A stretch of DNA of 26,244 nucleotides, taken from an uncultured delta proteobacterium (GTDB lineage Bacteria; Desulfobacterota; Syntrophorhabdia; Syntrophorhabdales; Syntrophorhabdaceae). Made by a program: the position numbers and the translations under genes. The first letter of the stretch is position 1. The number at the start of each line of letters is the position of its first letter. The stretch spans positions 1 to 26,244 of the forward strand of contig CAIQJW010000247.1 in assembly GCA_903872255.1 (NCBI GenBank). Direction: 5' to 3'. Shown piece by piece: positions 13,836 to 23,300 of the stretch. Under the pieces are notes generated by a model that ran no database searches, was not told the DNA's origin, and was given only the letters and a program-made list of their open reading frames with translations.

Positions 13836-14243
13836 GTGAAAATATTCCTGATGCTGGCCATATTTATCGCCCTCTTCGGTTGTGCCGCCGCACCGCGACA
13901 ACTGAAGGACAGCGATTTTCTCACGAAACACGTATCGGCAAATCTGCCTGTAACCGAAGCGTACGCTAATTTGCGGCAGGGTTTCAGGTACTGCGCCCCC
14001 GAAAAATACGGATTCCCGGATTGCAAGGCTCCCGAAAAAGACGGGGCCGTCCTTTGCAATATTTATCCCGATAAAACCACGGCAGGAAAAACCAACCGGG
14101 CATTGGGCAGGATACAGCTTTCCCCCGAGTCAACAGGGACAAAGGCAGTCTTGCGCGTTCGAAAAAACATTGCGAATAATGAAGACATACTGACAGCCTG
14201 GGAGATATTCATGTCCGGCAGAGTGCGGGAGGTCTGCCCGTAA
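13836..14243 (+). CDS. Putative lipoprotein of unknown function
   Basis: A 135-residue protein starting at GTG with GGGGGAG just upstream. The N-terminus is a lipoprotein signal peptide, with a hydrophobic core and a cysteine at position 16 (ALFGCAAAP). The box is slightly unusual in having Phe at -2. The mature part contains three more cysteines (about residues 52, 62 and 74) that could form disulphides in the periplasm. I recognise no family. It lies between the DUF3592 and DUF4239 genes in the same direction; the gap before it (13715-13835) contains a short GGCTTA/TAAGCC hairpin near 13735-13751. An outer-membrane or periplasmic role is inferred only from the signal. Confidence 0.72.
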   Translation: MKIFLMLAIFIALFGCAAAPRQLKDSDFLTKHVSANLPVTEAYANLRQGFRYCAPEKYGFPDCKAPEKDGAVLCNIYPDKTTAGKTNRALGRIQLSPESTGTKAVLRVRKNIANNEDILTAWEIFMSGRVREVCP

Positions 14244-14339
14244 CCAGGCCGGGCCCCGGTCAGCACACCGTTATTGTTTGCGGCCGGCGATTGCCTTGAC
14301 ATCGGTACCGGTAAATGACAATTCCAAGGAGAACGTAAT

Positions 14340-15104
14340 ATGCATGCACTGGTCCTTTCCCTTATAGCTTTTGTTTGTATTTTCGGCGGGGCCTTTTGCG
14401 GGATGTCCCTGCGCAATTATTTACCCGAGCATCACCTGAGCGAAGAGTCCAAAGATATCTTCAAATTGGGAACGGGAATGATCGCCACTCTCGGCGCGCT
14501 TGTCCTTGGCCTCCTTATCGCCTCGGCAAAGGGGAATTTCGATACAGTGAGCAGCGGACTGAGGGACACCGGTTCGAAAGTTATCATCCTTGACCGGACA
14601 CTGGCTCAGTATGGACCGGAAACGGCAGAAGTCCGCGATATGCTGCGCAGCGCTATTACCACTGCCGTTCGGGAATACTGGCCCGAGGATGCGAAATCTT
14701 TAGCGCCGGTAAAGGCCCTGAAGTCAGCGGATAAAATGTATGATCTCCAGATGCGGCTTCTGGGTCTTTCCCCGAAAAATGAAGCCCAGCAGGCGCTCAA
14801 ATCCAGGGCGCTTCAGGTCAGCGGGGAGATCGATCAAGCGCGCTGGCTCATTACGGAACTACGAGGCATGACTTCGCTTCCCGCTACCTTTCTTGTCATC
14901 ATCGTCTGCTGGTTCACCATAATCTTTACCAGTTTTGGTTTATTCGCCCCGCGTAATGCAACGGTGATCGTGGTATTATTTGTCTGCGCCCTATCTGTGG
15001 CCTGTTCGCTCTTTCTGATATCGGCACTCGACCGCCCGTACGGGGGACTGGTCAAGGTTTCCGGCGCTCCCCTGCATAATGCTTTGATGATTATCGGGAA
15101 GTAA
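14340..15104 (+). CDS. DUF4239 (bestrophin-like) membrane protein
   Basis: A 254-residue protein with four membrane segments: about 4-24, 43-64, 179-203 and 205-228. Between the second and third is a helical soluble part of about 110 residues. The ending FGLFAPRNATVIVVLFVCALSVACSLFL, followed by LDRPYGGL, is characteristic of DUF4239, a family distantly compared with bestrophin channels. Its function is not established. The ATG has AAGGAG upstream. The gene ends 49 bases before the GH13 gene and is probably cotranscribed with it. Confidence 0.83.
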   Translation: MHALVLSLIAFVCIFGGAFCGMSLRNYLPEHHLSEESKDIFKLGTGMIATLGALVLGLLIASAKGNFDTVSSGLRDTGSKVIILDRTLAQYGPETAEVRDMLRSAITTAVREYWPEDAKSLAPVKALKSADKMYDLQMRLLGLSPKNEAQQALKSRALQVSGEIDQARWLITELRGMTSLPATFLVIIVCWFTIIFTSFGLFAPRNATVIVVLFVCALSVACSLFLISALDRPYGGLVKVSGAPLHNALMIIGK

Positions 15105-15153
15105 CATGGTTATCGCTGAAAAATTGTATGGAGGGCGGGAAGGAGGCGGGCAA

Positions 15154-16638
15154 ATGACTCTATGGCCGAAACATCCGATCATCTATGAGATCAATACCTG
15201 GGTCTGGCTTCAGGAACTGGGCCAAAAATATGAGAAACAGGTTACCCTTGGCACGGTCCCCCGTGATGAATGGGACGCCCTTCGAGATCTGGGAGTTGAT
15301 GCCGTGTGGTTCATGGGTGTCTGGGAACGAAGCCCCGCGGGCATCGCCATCGCAAATCGGAATGCGGACCTTCTGAAAAGTTTTCGGGAGGCCCTTCCCG
15401 ATTATCGGCCGGAGGATAATGTGGGGTCCCCTTATTGCGTGCGTCGATACGCGGCCGACAAGCATCTCGGCGGACCCCGGGGCCTCGCCGTTGCCCGAGG
15501 CGAGCTGGCAAGCCGGGGTATCCGGCTTCTCCTTGATTTTGTCCCGAACCATGTGGCGCCGGACCATCCATGGGCCATGGATAACCCTGAATATCTTGTT
15601 CAGGGGAGCACGGAAGATATGGTGAATGACCCGGCATCGTTCATCGGGATCGGTGAGAAGATCTTTGCTTGCGGCCGCGATCCCTACTTTCCGGCATGGC
15701 CGGATGTGATCCAGCTCAATGCCTTTCATCCGGGACTGCGTCGTAAAGTCATCGAAACCCTATCCGATATTGCCGGGCAGTGCGACGGTGTTCGCTGCGA
15801 CATGGCCATGCTCCTCATCAACTCCATTTTCGAACGTACCTGGGGCAGCCGGGCGGGTCAACCCCCTGCGACGGAGTATTGGGCCGAAGTGATCTCCTCC
15901 ATCAGACAGGCATTTCCGAATTTTCTCTTTATAGCGGAGGCCTACTGGGACCTCGAATGGGAACTTCAGCAGCAGGGGTTCGATTACTCTTACGACAAGC
16001 GCCTTTATGACCGTCTGGAACACGAAAACTCCCGGAGCGTGCGGCTCCATCTTCATGCCGATCTCGCCTACCAGGAAAAGCTGGTCCGCTTTATCGAAAA
16101 TCACGACGAACGTCGCGCGAGGGCGGTCTTTTCCCCGGAGAAACACCGGGCGGCGGCCGTCACCGTCGCCACGATCCCGGGAGCAAAACTTTTCCATGAA
16201 GGACAGTTTGAAGGAAGGAAGGTCAGGCTTCCAGTGTTCCTGGGCCGGCGGCCTTCCGAACCGGTGGACACCGTCCTCCAGATGTTCTACCGGACGTTTT
16301 TGAAAACCGTTTCACTCAAGGAAATGCGCAACGGCCTCTGGCAGATCTGCGATTGTACAGGCTGGCCTGATAACAGGACTTGCGAGAACCTCATCGCCTG
16401 GTCCTGGCAGGGCGACGGGGAATATCGTCTCATCGTTGTGAACCTGTCGGCTTCGAGTGCACAAGGGCGTATACCGATGCCATGGCCCGAGCTCAAGGGA
16501 AGGACATGGCAGATTACCGACCTTTTTACCGAAGGTCATTACGACTGGAGCGGCGACGAGATGTGCAACAGCGGATTGTACGTGGATCTCCCCCCGTGGG
16601 GATACCACGTCCTGGCTCAATGGCGGCCAATACAATAG
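15154..16638 (+). CDS. GH13 alpha-amylase-family glycoside hydrolase, cytoplasmic
   Basis: A TIM-barrel enzyme of the alpha-amylase clan, with all four conserved regions: DFVPNH, GVRCDMAM with the nucleophile Asp216, FIAEAYW with the acid/base Glu262, and FIENHDE with Asp318. The C-terminal part (about 410-494) is the usual small beta domain. No signal peptide is present, so it works in the cytoplasm, perhaps on glycogen, maltodextrin or another alpha-glucoside; substrate and subfamily cannot be settled here. An earlier in-frame ATG exists at 15106, but the one at 15154 has a perfect AAGGAGG 7 bases upstream, so I prefer it (494 residues). It lies directly after the DUF4239 gene and is convergent with the cyclic glucan synthase gene. 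Confidence 0.9.
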   Translation: MTLWPKHPIIYEINTWVWLQELGQKYEKQVTLGTVPRDEWDALRDLGVDAVWFMGVWERSPAGIAIANRNADLLKSFREALPDYRPEDNVGSPYCVRRYAADKHLGGPRGLAVARGELASRGIRLLLDFVPNHVAPDHPWAMDNPEYLVQGSTEDMVNDPASFIGIGEKIFACGRDPYFPAWPDVIQLNAFHPGLRRKVIETLSDIAGQCDGVRCDMAMLLINSIFERTWGSRAGQPPATEYWAEVISSIRQAFPNFLFIAEAYWDLEWELQQQGFDYSYDKRLYDRLEHENSRSVRLHLHADLAYQEKLVRFIENHDERRARAVFSPEKHRAAAVTVATIPGAKLFHEGQFEGRKVRLPVFLGRRPSEPVDTVLQMFYRTFLKTVSLKEMRNGLWQICDCTGWPDNRTCENLIAWSWQGDGEYRLIVVNLSASSAQGRIPMPWPELKGRTWQITDLFTEGHYDWSGDEMCNSGLYVDLPPWGYHVLAQWRPIQ

Positions 16639-16658
16639 ATTGGCGGCGCGCGTCTGGC

Positions 16659-16686
16659 TTATCGAGGGATAATAGGTTATTATTAT
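16659..16686 (+). promoter_or_regulatory. Possible promoter of the small secreted protein gene
   Basis: TTATCG and TATTAT (16681-16686) are 16 bases apart. The -10 is good and the -35 poor. The start would lie about 45 bases before the ATG at 16737. A short ATAATA/TATTAT inverted repeat overlaps the -10. Confidence 0.3.
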
Positions 16687-16736
16687 GCCCTGGAAAACAA
16701 ACTGCACCATAAACTATTAAAAAAGGAGACTGTTTT

Positions 16737-17228
16737 ATGAAAATCACCAAAATCGTTGTTGTGCTTATCGCATTATTGATCGCCGCACCGTTATTCGCCC
16801 AGATGGCCCCCTCCGACAAACCGGCAAACACCAAGCAGCTTCTGATGGATAAGGTCAAGGCTGACAAGAAACTCGTCGTAGCAGAGAACATGCAGCTCAC
16901 GGAATCAGAAGCCAAGGGTTTCTGGCCGGTCTATGAAGCCTACCAGAAGGACCTGGGAGCCATCAACGACCGCATGGCCGCCATGATCAAATCATATGCC
17001 GAAGCCTGGAATGCGAAATCGATAGATAACGAGAAAGCAAAGAAAATGACTGCCGAGATACTCACCATCCAGTCAGACGAAGTGAAATTAATAAAATCAT
17101 ATGTGCCCAAACTGAGCAAGGTGCTGTCGGCCGTCAAGGTTGCCCGGTACGTGCAGATAGAGAACAAGATCCGGGCCATGGTCAAGTATGAGCTCGCCGA
17201 AGCGATCCCCCTGGTTCCCGGAAAATAA
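16737..17228 (+). CDS. Small secreted helical protein of unknown function
   Basis: A 163-residue protein with a clear cleavable signal peptide (about residues 1-21, IVVVLIALLIAAPLFA, cleavage before QMAP). The mature part is almost wholly helical and rich in Lys, Glu and Ala, with a repeated tryptophan/tyrosine pattern (GFWPVYEAYQKDL). The size and helix pattern recall Spy/CpxP-like periplasmic chaperones, but I cannot see their LTxxQ signature, so that is only a guess. The ribosome-binding site AAAGGAG is excellent. A strong terminator follows about 75 bases after the stop, and this is the last gene of the rightward series. Confidence 0.8.
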   Translation: MKITKIVVVLIALLIAAPLFAQMAPSDKPANTKQLLMDKVKADKKLVVAENMQLTESEAKGFWPVYEAYQKDLGAINDRMAAMIKSYAEAWNAKSIDNEKAKKMTAEILTIQSDEVKLIKSYVPKLSKVLSAVKVARYVQIENKIRAMVKYELAEAIPLVPGK

Positions 17229-17302
17229 TAATTCGGCCTTGACCGATGTCAGGTTGAACTGATGTAATTTCCCGATCTGTAAGAAAACGTCCAAAATGCA
17301 TT

Positions 17303-17327
17303 GGGGCCACCTCGTGGCCCCTTTTTT
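17303..17327 (+). terminator. Intrinsic terminator between convergent genes
   Basis: GGGGCCAC and GTGGCCCC form a perfect 8-base GC-rich stem around a CTC loop, followed by TTTTTT and a further AT-rich run. It ends the rightward transcript of the secreted-protein gene. On the minus strand the same hairpin is followed by AATGCATTTT, so it may also weakly stop the glucan synthase transcript, whose stop codon is at 17330. Confidence 0.9.
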
Positions 17328-17329
17328 AT

Positions 17330-20300
17330 TTAGGGAGAATGACGAAATCGTACTTCCACTACGTGCTCCACATGATCATCGACAAGTGGGATGAATACGT
17401 CCTTTTGCTTAACTCCGTCAACTGTCACTCTCGTTATACCCTTACCCCTGCGTCCCTGCGCCACCTTTATATGGTAGACCGTTTCCCTGTACCGGTAATG
17501 TACCGTAAAGCCCTCCCAATCGTTTGGGATACAGGGCTCTACGTATAGCCTGTCTACTTCAAGTCTCAGACCAAGCAGTGATTCCAGGACCAGCCTGTAC
17601 ATCCATCCGGCAGACCCTGTGTACCACGTCCATCCGCCGCGGCCTGTGTGCGGCGCGACTGCGTATATGTCGGCGGCGACGACGTAAGGCTCGACTTTAT
17701 ACGTGCCGATCCCTTTAGCGGATCCGTGATTCACAGGATTGATCATGGTAAGGAGCTCCCAGGCACGCAGGCTGTCACCCATGGCTGCGAAAGCCATGGC
17801 GGCCCAGATGGCCCCATGCGTGTACTGCCCGCCGTTTTCCCTGACCCCCGGAACGTACCCCTTTATGTAGCCGGGATTCAGATCCGATGTATCAAAGGGC
17901 GGGTCGAGGAGTTGGATCAACGCAGCGTCAGGACGCACAAGATACTTCCTTACCGCCTTCATCGCCATGCGCGAGCGCTCGGTGCTTCCCGCCCCGGACA
18001 ACACCGACCAACTCTGCGAAATGGAATCGATCCGGCATTCGGGGTTGACCGATGAACCGAGCGGTGTGCCGTCATCAAAAAAAGCGCGGAGATACCACCG
18101 GCCATCCCAGCCGTGCTCTTCGATATTTCTGCTCAGCGTGCCCGCTTCCTTCTCGCAGCGGTCCGCAAAGGGCAGGTCCCCGTGGATGCGCGCAACCTCC
18201 GCGAAACTCATAAGCACGTTATAGAGGAAAAATGCGAGCCAGACGCTTTCTCCTTTGCCTTCCTTGCCCACCATATTCATGCCATCGTTCCAATCACCGG
18301 AACCGATGAGCGGCAGGCCATGTTCACCAAACTTAAGGCCCTGCACGATGGCCCGTACGCAGTGATCATAGAGGTTTCCCTTTTCTTCGGACCCGCCGGG
18401 CATATCGTAATATGAGTCCTCGTCAGCATTGACTGCGCGGCCTTTAATGAACCGGACGCGTTCATCCAGCACTCCTTGATCTCCGGTGGCCAGAACATAG
18501 CGGCATGTCGCCAATGGCAGCCAGAGAAGATCATCCGAGCAGTGGGTGCGCACGCCCCGGCCCGCGGGTGGATGCCACCAGTGCTGCACATCACCTTCTA
18601 CGAACTGTCGCGATGCGCTGAGGAGCAGGTGCTCACGCACGAGTCCGGGTTCGGTATGGATAAGGGCCATTACATCCTGCAGCTGGTCACGAAAGCCGAA
18701 GGCGCCTCCTGACTGGTAATAACCGCTGCGTCCCCAAAGACGGCATGAGATCGTCTGGTATAAGAGCCAGCCGTTGGCAAGGACATTGATAGAGGGGTCT
18801 CTGGTTTCTACCTGGACCGCACCGAGAGTGCGGTTCCAGTACTGCCATACTTCCTCAAGGGCCTCGTGTGCTGCCAGGGACCCCCGGAAACGATACGCCA
18901 TGGCGCCGGCATCATTGGCATCCTTGCCTGCACCTAACGTGAAGACGATCTCGCGCTCTTCCCCATCTGCCAGTTCAAATGCCACCTGTATCGCTCCGCA
19001 TGGGTCGAGGGTAGCCCCTACCCTGCCGGAGGGCTTGAGCCTCGCCATGGAAGCGGGATTTGACAGCGTTCCGTTGCGTCCGAGAAATTCCTTGCGGTCG
19101 CCGCTCATGGTCCGGGTCGGGTCATCCACATTGAAAAAGGCGACCCGGCCGCCGAATTCGGTGTTATACGGGTTACTTGCAAACAGGGCCCCGCTTTGAG
19201 GATTGATAGCAGTCGTTATATGCATGACTGATTTCGGCCTCAGATCGCCCAGGACCCATTCGACATATCCGGTGGCAGAAAGCCGCCGGGTCCGTCCCGA
19301 CATGTTGCGAACCTTCAGTACGGTAAATTTGACGGCGGCATCTATGGCCACGTATACCCACACCTCGGTGCTGATCCCGCGTTCATTGTGCTCGAAGACG
19401 CTGTAGCCGAACCCGTGCCTGGTCACGTAGGGATTCGCTCCGCGGCTGGGCAATGGCATGGGGGACCAGAAGTGCCCGCGTTCTTCGTCCCGGATATAAA
19501 AGGCTTCCCCGCTCGAATCACTGACAGGGTCGTTGTACCAGGGGGTCAGCCGGAATTCATGTGCGTTTTCGCTCCAGGTATATGCAAGCCCGCTTTCCGA
19601 GATGACAGTTCCAAAAAACGGGTTCGCCAGCACGTTCACCCATGGCGCCGGTGTCACCTGGCTCAAGGACGTTGAAATTACGTACTCCCGGCCATCAGGA
19701 GTAAACCCTCCTAATCCATTGCCAAGCATAAGGTCCTGACGAGGCTCTGCCGCCATTACGGGGACATTGCCCTTTGCGGCCCGGGTCGGGAGAAGTGCCG
19801 GCACTATTCCTTCCGGAAAGTTCCGGGTCTTTAACTGGTTGGAGAGCGTTCCCTTGTGGTCGGTAATAATGACACGGGCAACAGCATGGAACAGACCGCG
19901 GTCCTCCTTGGATATCTGGTCGGAAGGCCTCACAAAAATACCACCCGGCCGATCGGTCACATTGCCTTCGGTGCCTGCGGCAATAAGCCCCATGATCTGT
20001 TCATGAAGAAGCTGCCGGTACCCTGCGTGATCTTCGTTCCAGATCATCAGGTCAACCGATAATCCTTTAAGACGCCAGTAAGCATGGGCCTGAACAAGCT
20101 GCCGCACAAGGTTGATGTTGGCCGGATCTTCGATCTGCAGCAGCACAATGGGAAAGTCGCCGGAAATGGAATAACTCCAGAGGCCGGACTGCCCGCGGCG
20201 GTTTTTCATGAGAGCCCCGGGACTCGCCCGCAACGACGAATTGGCGTATATGATAGAAGCAGCAAGACGCCCATAAAGCTGGGCATCGGCTTCTGTGGCA

Positions 20301-23300
20301 TTGATCTGCCTTAAGAGCACCTGGCTGTGCGTCCACGCCAGATCAAAGACGCGATCGGCGATATGCAGGTCCTGGTATTTCTCGACAAGCCCCATTGAGG
20401 CATCACGGGTTTCGGCAATACCGGTAACGATAATAACGGTCGCCGATTGTTCCGGATCAAGGATCATCCGGTGGCGGATCGAAGCGATCGGATCGAGCAC
20501 CGACCCCTCGCTGTCCGACAGCCCGGATAATCCTCTCATGGCTTCCGGATCGACAATTGTATTCCCCCGGCCGATAAACCGCGCGCGGTCGGTTTCACAC
20601 GACACTTCATTGGTCTTTGCTCCGTGCACGGCCATCACGTGGAACATCCATGGCGACTCTTCCTCAAGGGAGCGGGGTCTGCGCGTGCAGAGTATCGCAC
20701 CTTGCGGGCGGACGATCTCGGTCCGGACAAAAAGATTGCTGAAGGCCGGGTGCAATTCGTCCTGGGCCGGTGATGCAAGGACCACTTCCTCGTAGCTCGT
20801 GACCTCGATATTTCTCCGTGTCCGTCCCCTGTTGGTGATCGTGATCCGCCGTATTTCTATATCATCTTCAGGTGAAACTGCGATCTCCGTATGGGTATCG
20901 ATGTCGTTGTCACGGCGACGAAACTCTGCCCGTCCTTCCGAGAATATCGCCTCGTATTGCTTCGAAACCTTGAGCGCAGGCTGATGCGTCGCTGACCAGA
21001 AAATGCCCGTTGCCGTATCGCGAATATAGCAGAACGAACCCCAGTTATCGCATGTGCTGTCTTCGCGCCATCGTGTCACAGCCAGGTCTTTCCAGCGGCT
21101 GTAGCCGCCGCCGGCGTTTGTGACCATCACGTGATATCTGCCGTTCGACAGCAGCTGTACTTCCGGTGCCGGCGTGTCGGGGCTCTTGTAGACGCGTATC
21201 GGCATTTCTTCTACATCATGCGAGGTTGTATGGACATCTGCGAGTTCAGTGGTGTGTGAATAGAACGCCGTGGCCTTCGGTACCCGCTCCTGGAGCAGAA
21301 GAATAATTGCCTGAAATGAAGGGTTTGATTCGAACCGCTTCTGCATGGGCCTATCGAGGAGCAAAAAAGCAAGGGACAGGAGGCTCATGCCCTGATGGTG
21401 GGCCATGAAGGAGCGAACCACTGCGCTCGTCTGTCCGAGGGGGAGATGGGCAGGGGTATAGTCAACGGCCTCGTAAAAACCATACTTCCCCTCTAAACCC
21501 TGGGCAGCCAGTCCTTCAAGGTTGCGGCAGGCCTCTTCTGGCGCCACCATGAGTGCCAGCGCCGAGGCATAGGGAGCGACGACAATCTCCCCGGCGAGTC
21601 CGCGTTTAAGCCCCAGGCCGGGCACGCCAAAGGCGCTGTACTGGTAATTGAGGTGACCGTCAATTGCGTTATACCCGGATTCAGAAATACCCCAAGGTAC
21701 GCCGCGTTTTTTCCCGTATTCTATCTGTCGTGCGACAACTGCCCTGCAGGTCTCGTCGAGGAGCGTGTTCTCGTATGCGGGCATTACGAGGAGCGGCATA
21801 AGGTATTCAAACATGGAGCCGCTCCAGGAAAGAAGGATCGGCTCTCCGGCAGCCGTAGTAAGGAGGCGTCCCAGGGCAAACCAGCTCTCCTGCGGCAATT
21901 GACCCTCAGCAATCCCGACAAAGGTTGCCAGTCTCGCTTCTGAAGCGAGCAGATCATAATAACTCGCATCCCGCCGGTTTTCGCTCACATTGTAGCCGAT
22001 AGCCGACAGGTGGCTATCTTCGTCATAGAGGAAATCATGATCAATACGGGCGAATTCACCGGATTGCACGGCGAGGTCATCGATATCCCCTATTCTTTCC
22101 CTGGCCCTTATGCTTGTTGTCTCGACGGCCCTTAGAAGCTCGTCAAGCTGCTCACGCTCATTGTGTGTCCAGCGCTCCCGATCGGTCATTTCGGAAAGTA
22201 ATTCGCTGTCAAGGCCGGCCAATCTGCGTAATGTCGGAATTTCGCCGAGAACGGGAAAGTCACCCAAGATTCTGGGAGAGATCGAAAGTGTTGTCCATGG
22301 CGCAAGAAGGCTGAGATCATCGATAGCGGCCCGACATTGGGTTGAGAATGCCTTCGCCCACCATGATGACTCGCTCTCAGAGCCGGCGTCAAGGCTTTGG
22401 ATTACGTGAAGGGCACAATCGTCGATCCTGTCAAGGCTTTCACGTATAGTATAGAGAGCGCCCGCACCGGATGTGCCAATACCCGCAGGGAGGCCGGACG
22501 GCACGCTTTCACGGGGGGCATCCCAGGAATAGGAGCTGAGCAGTTCCAGATCTTCTCGAATTTGAATGAGCCGGGCCGGGGCAGCTTCTCCGGAGACGTC
22601 CACGAGAATCCTCAACGTATCAAGGAGCCCGTCAAACACTTTTGCCCCGAATATCTTCTCATCAGGGAGCACGCTCATCCCTGCGCTCAACGTCAACAAA
22701 TGCGCTGCCAGATTTCCGCTATCCACCGTCGAAATATACATCGGCAGCAGCGGTCTGAGAGATTCTGTGTCATACCAGTTATAAAAGTGTCCCCTGAAGC
22801 GCTCCATCGCTTCCATTGTGCTGAAGGCTTTAGCCGTCCTATCGATAAGCTGCCCCGTGGGAATGTAGCCAAAATCCCAGGCAGACAAATTGGCAAGAAG
22901 TGCAAGCCCCATATTGGTTGGTGAGGTACGGCGGGCAACCTTGCCGAGGGGATGCTCCTGGTAATTGTCGGGTGGAAGCCAATGGTCGTCCGGGTTGACA
23001 AAGGTCTCGAAATACCCCCAGGTCTTTCGGGCGACTTTTCTTAAAAAAATAAGCTGGTCAGAGGAGAGCCTCGCTTCACGGCGATGCAATGGCTTGCTGA
23101 GCCACCAGGCTATAAAGGGCGAGATAAACCAGGCTACCAGAACAGGCAGGGCAATGATCAAAGCCCGGGGTCGTGACAGCGCCAGACAGGCAGTCACGGC
23201 AACGGCAACGACCGGGGAGATTCCCATGGCCAGACAGGTACCGGCCAGGTCTTTTCGGCTAAGGCGATCAGAGTCGCCTGAAGGGTTCCATTCGAGAAGG

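Noticed and set aside
14296..14323. TTGACA before the DUF4239 gene as a promoter
   Set aside because: No acceptable -10 box lies at the right distance, and the start would fall on top of the ribosome-binding site.
15106..15153. Longer N-terminus for the GH13 enzyme from the ATG at 15106
   Set aside because: The ATG begins one base after the preceding stop and has no ribosome-binding site of its own, whereas ATG 15154 has AAGGAGG at ideal spacing and the protein homology begins just after it.
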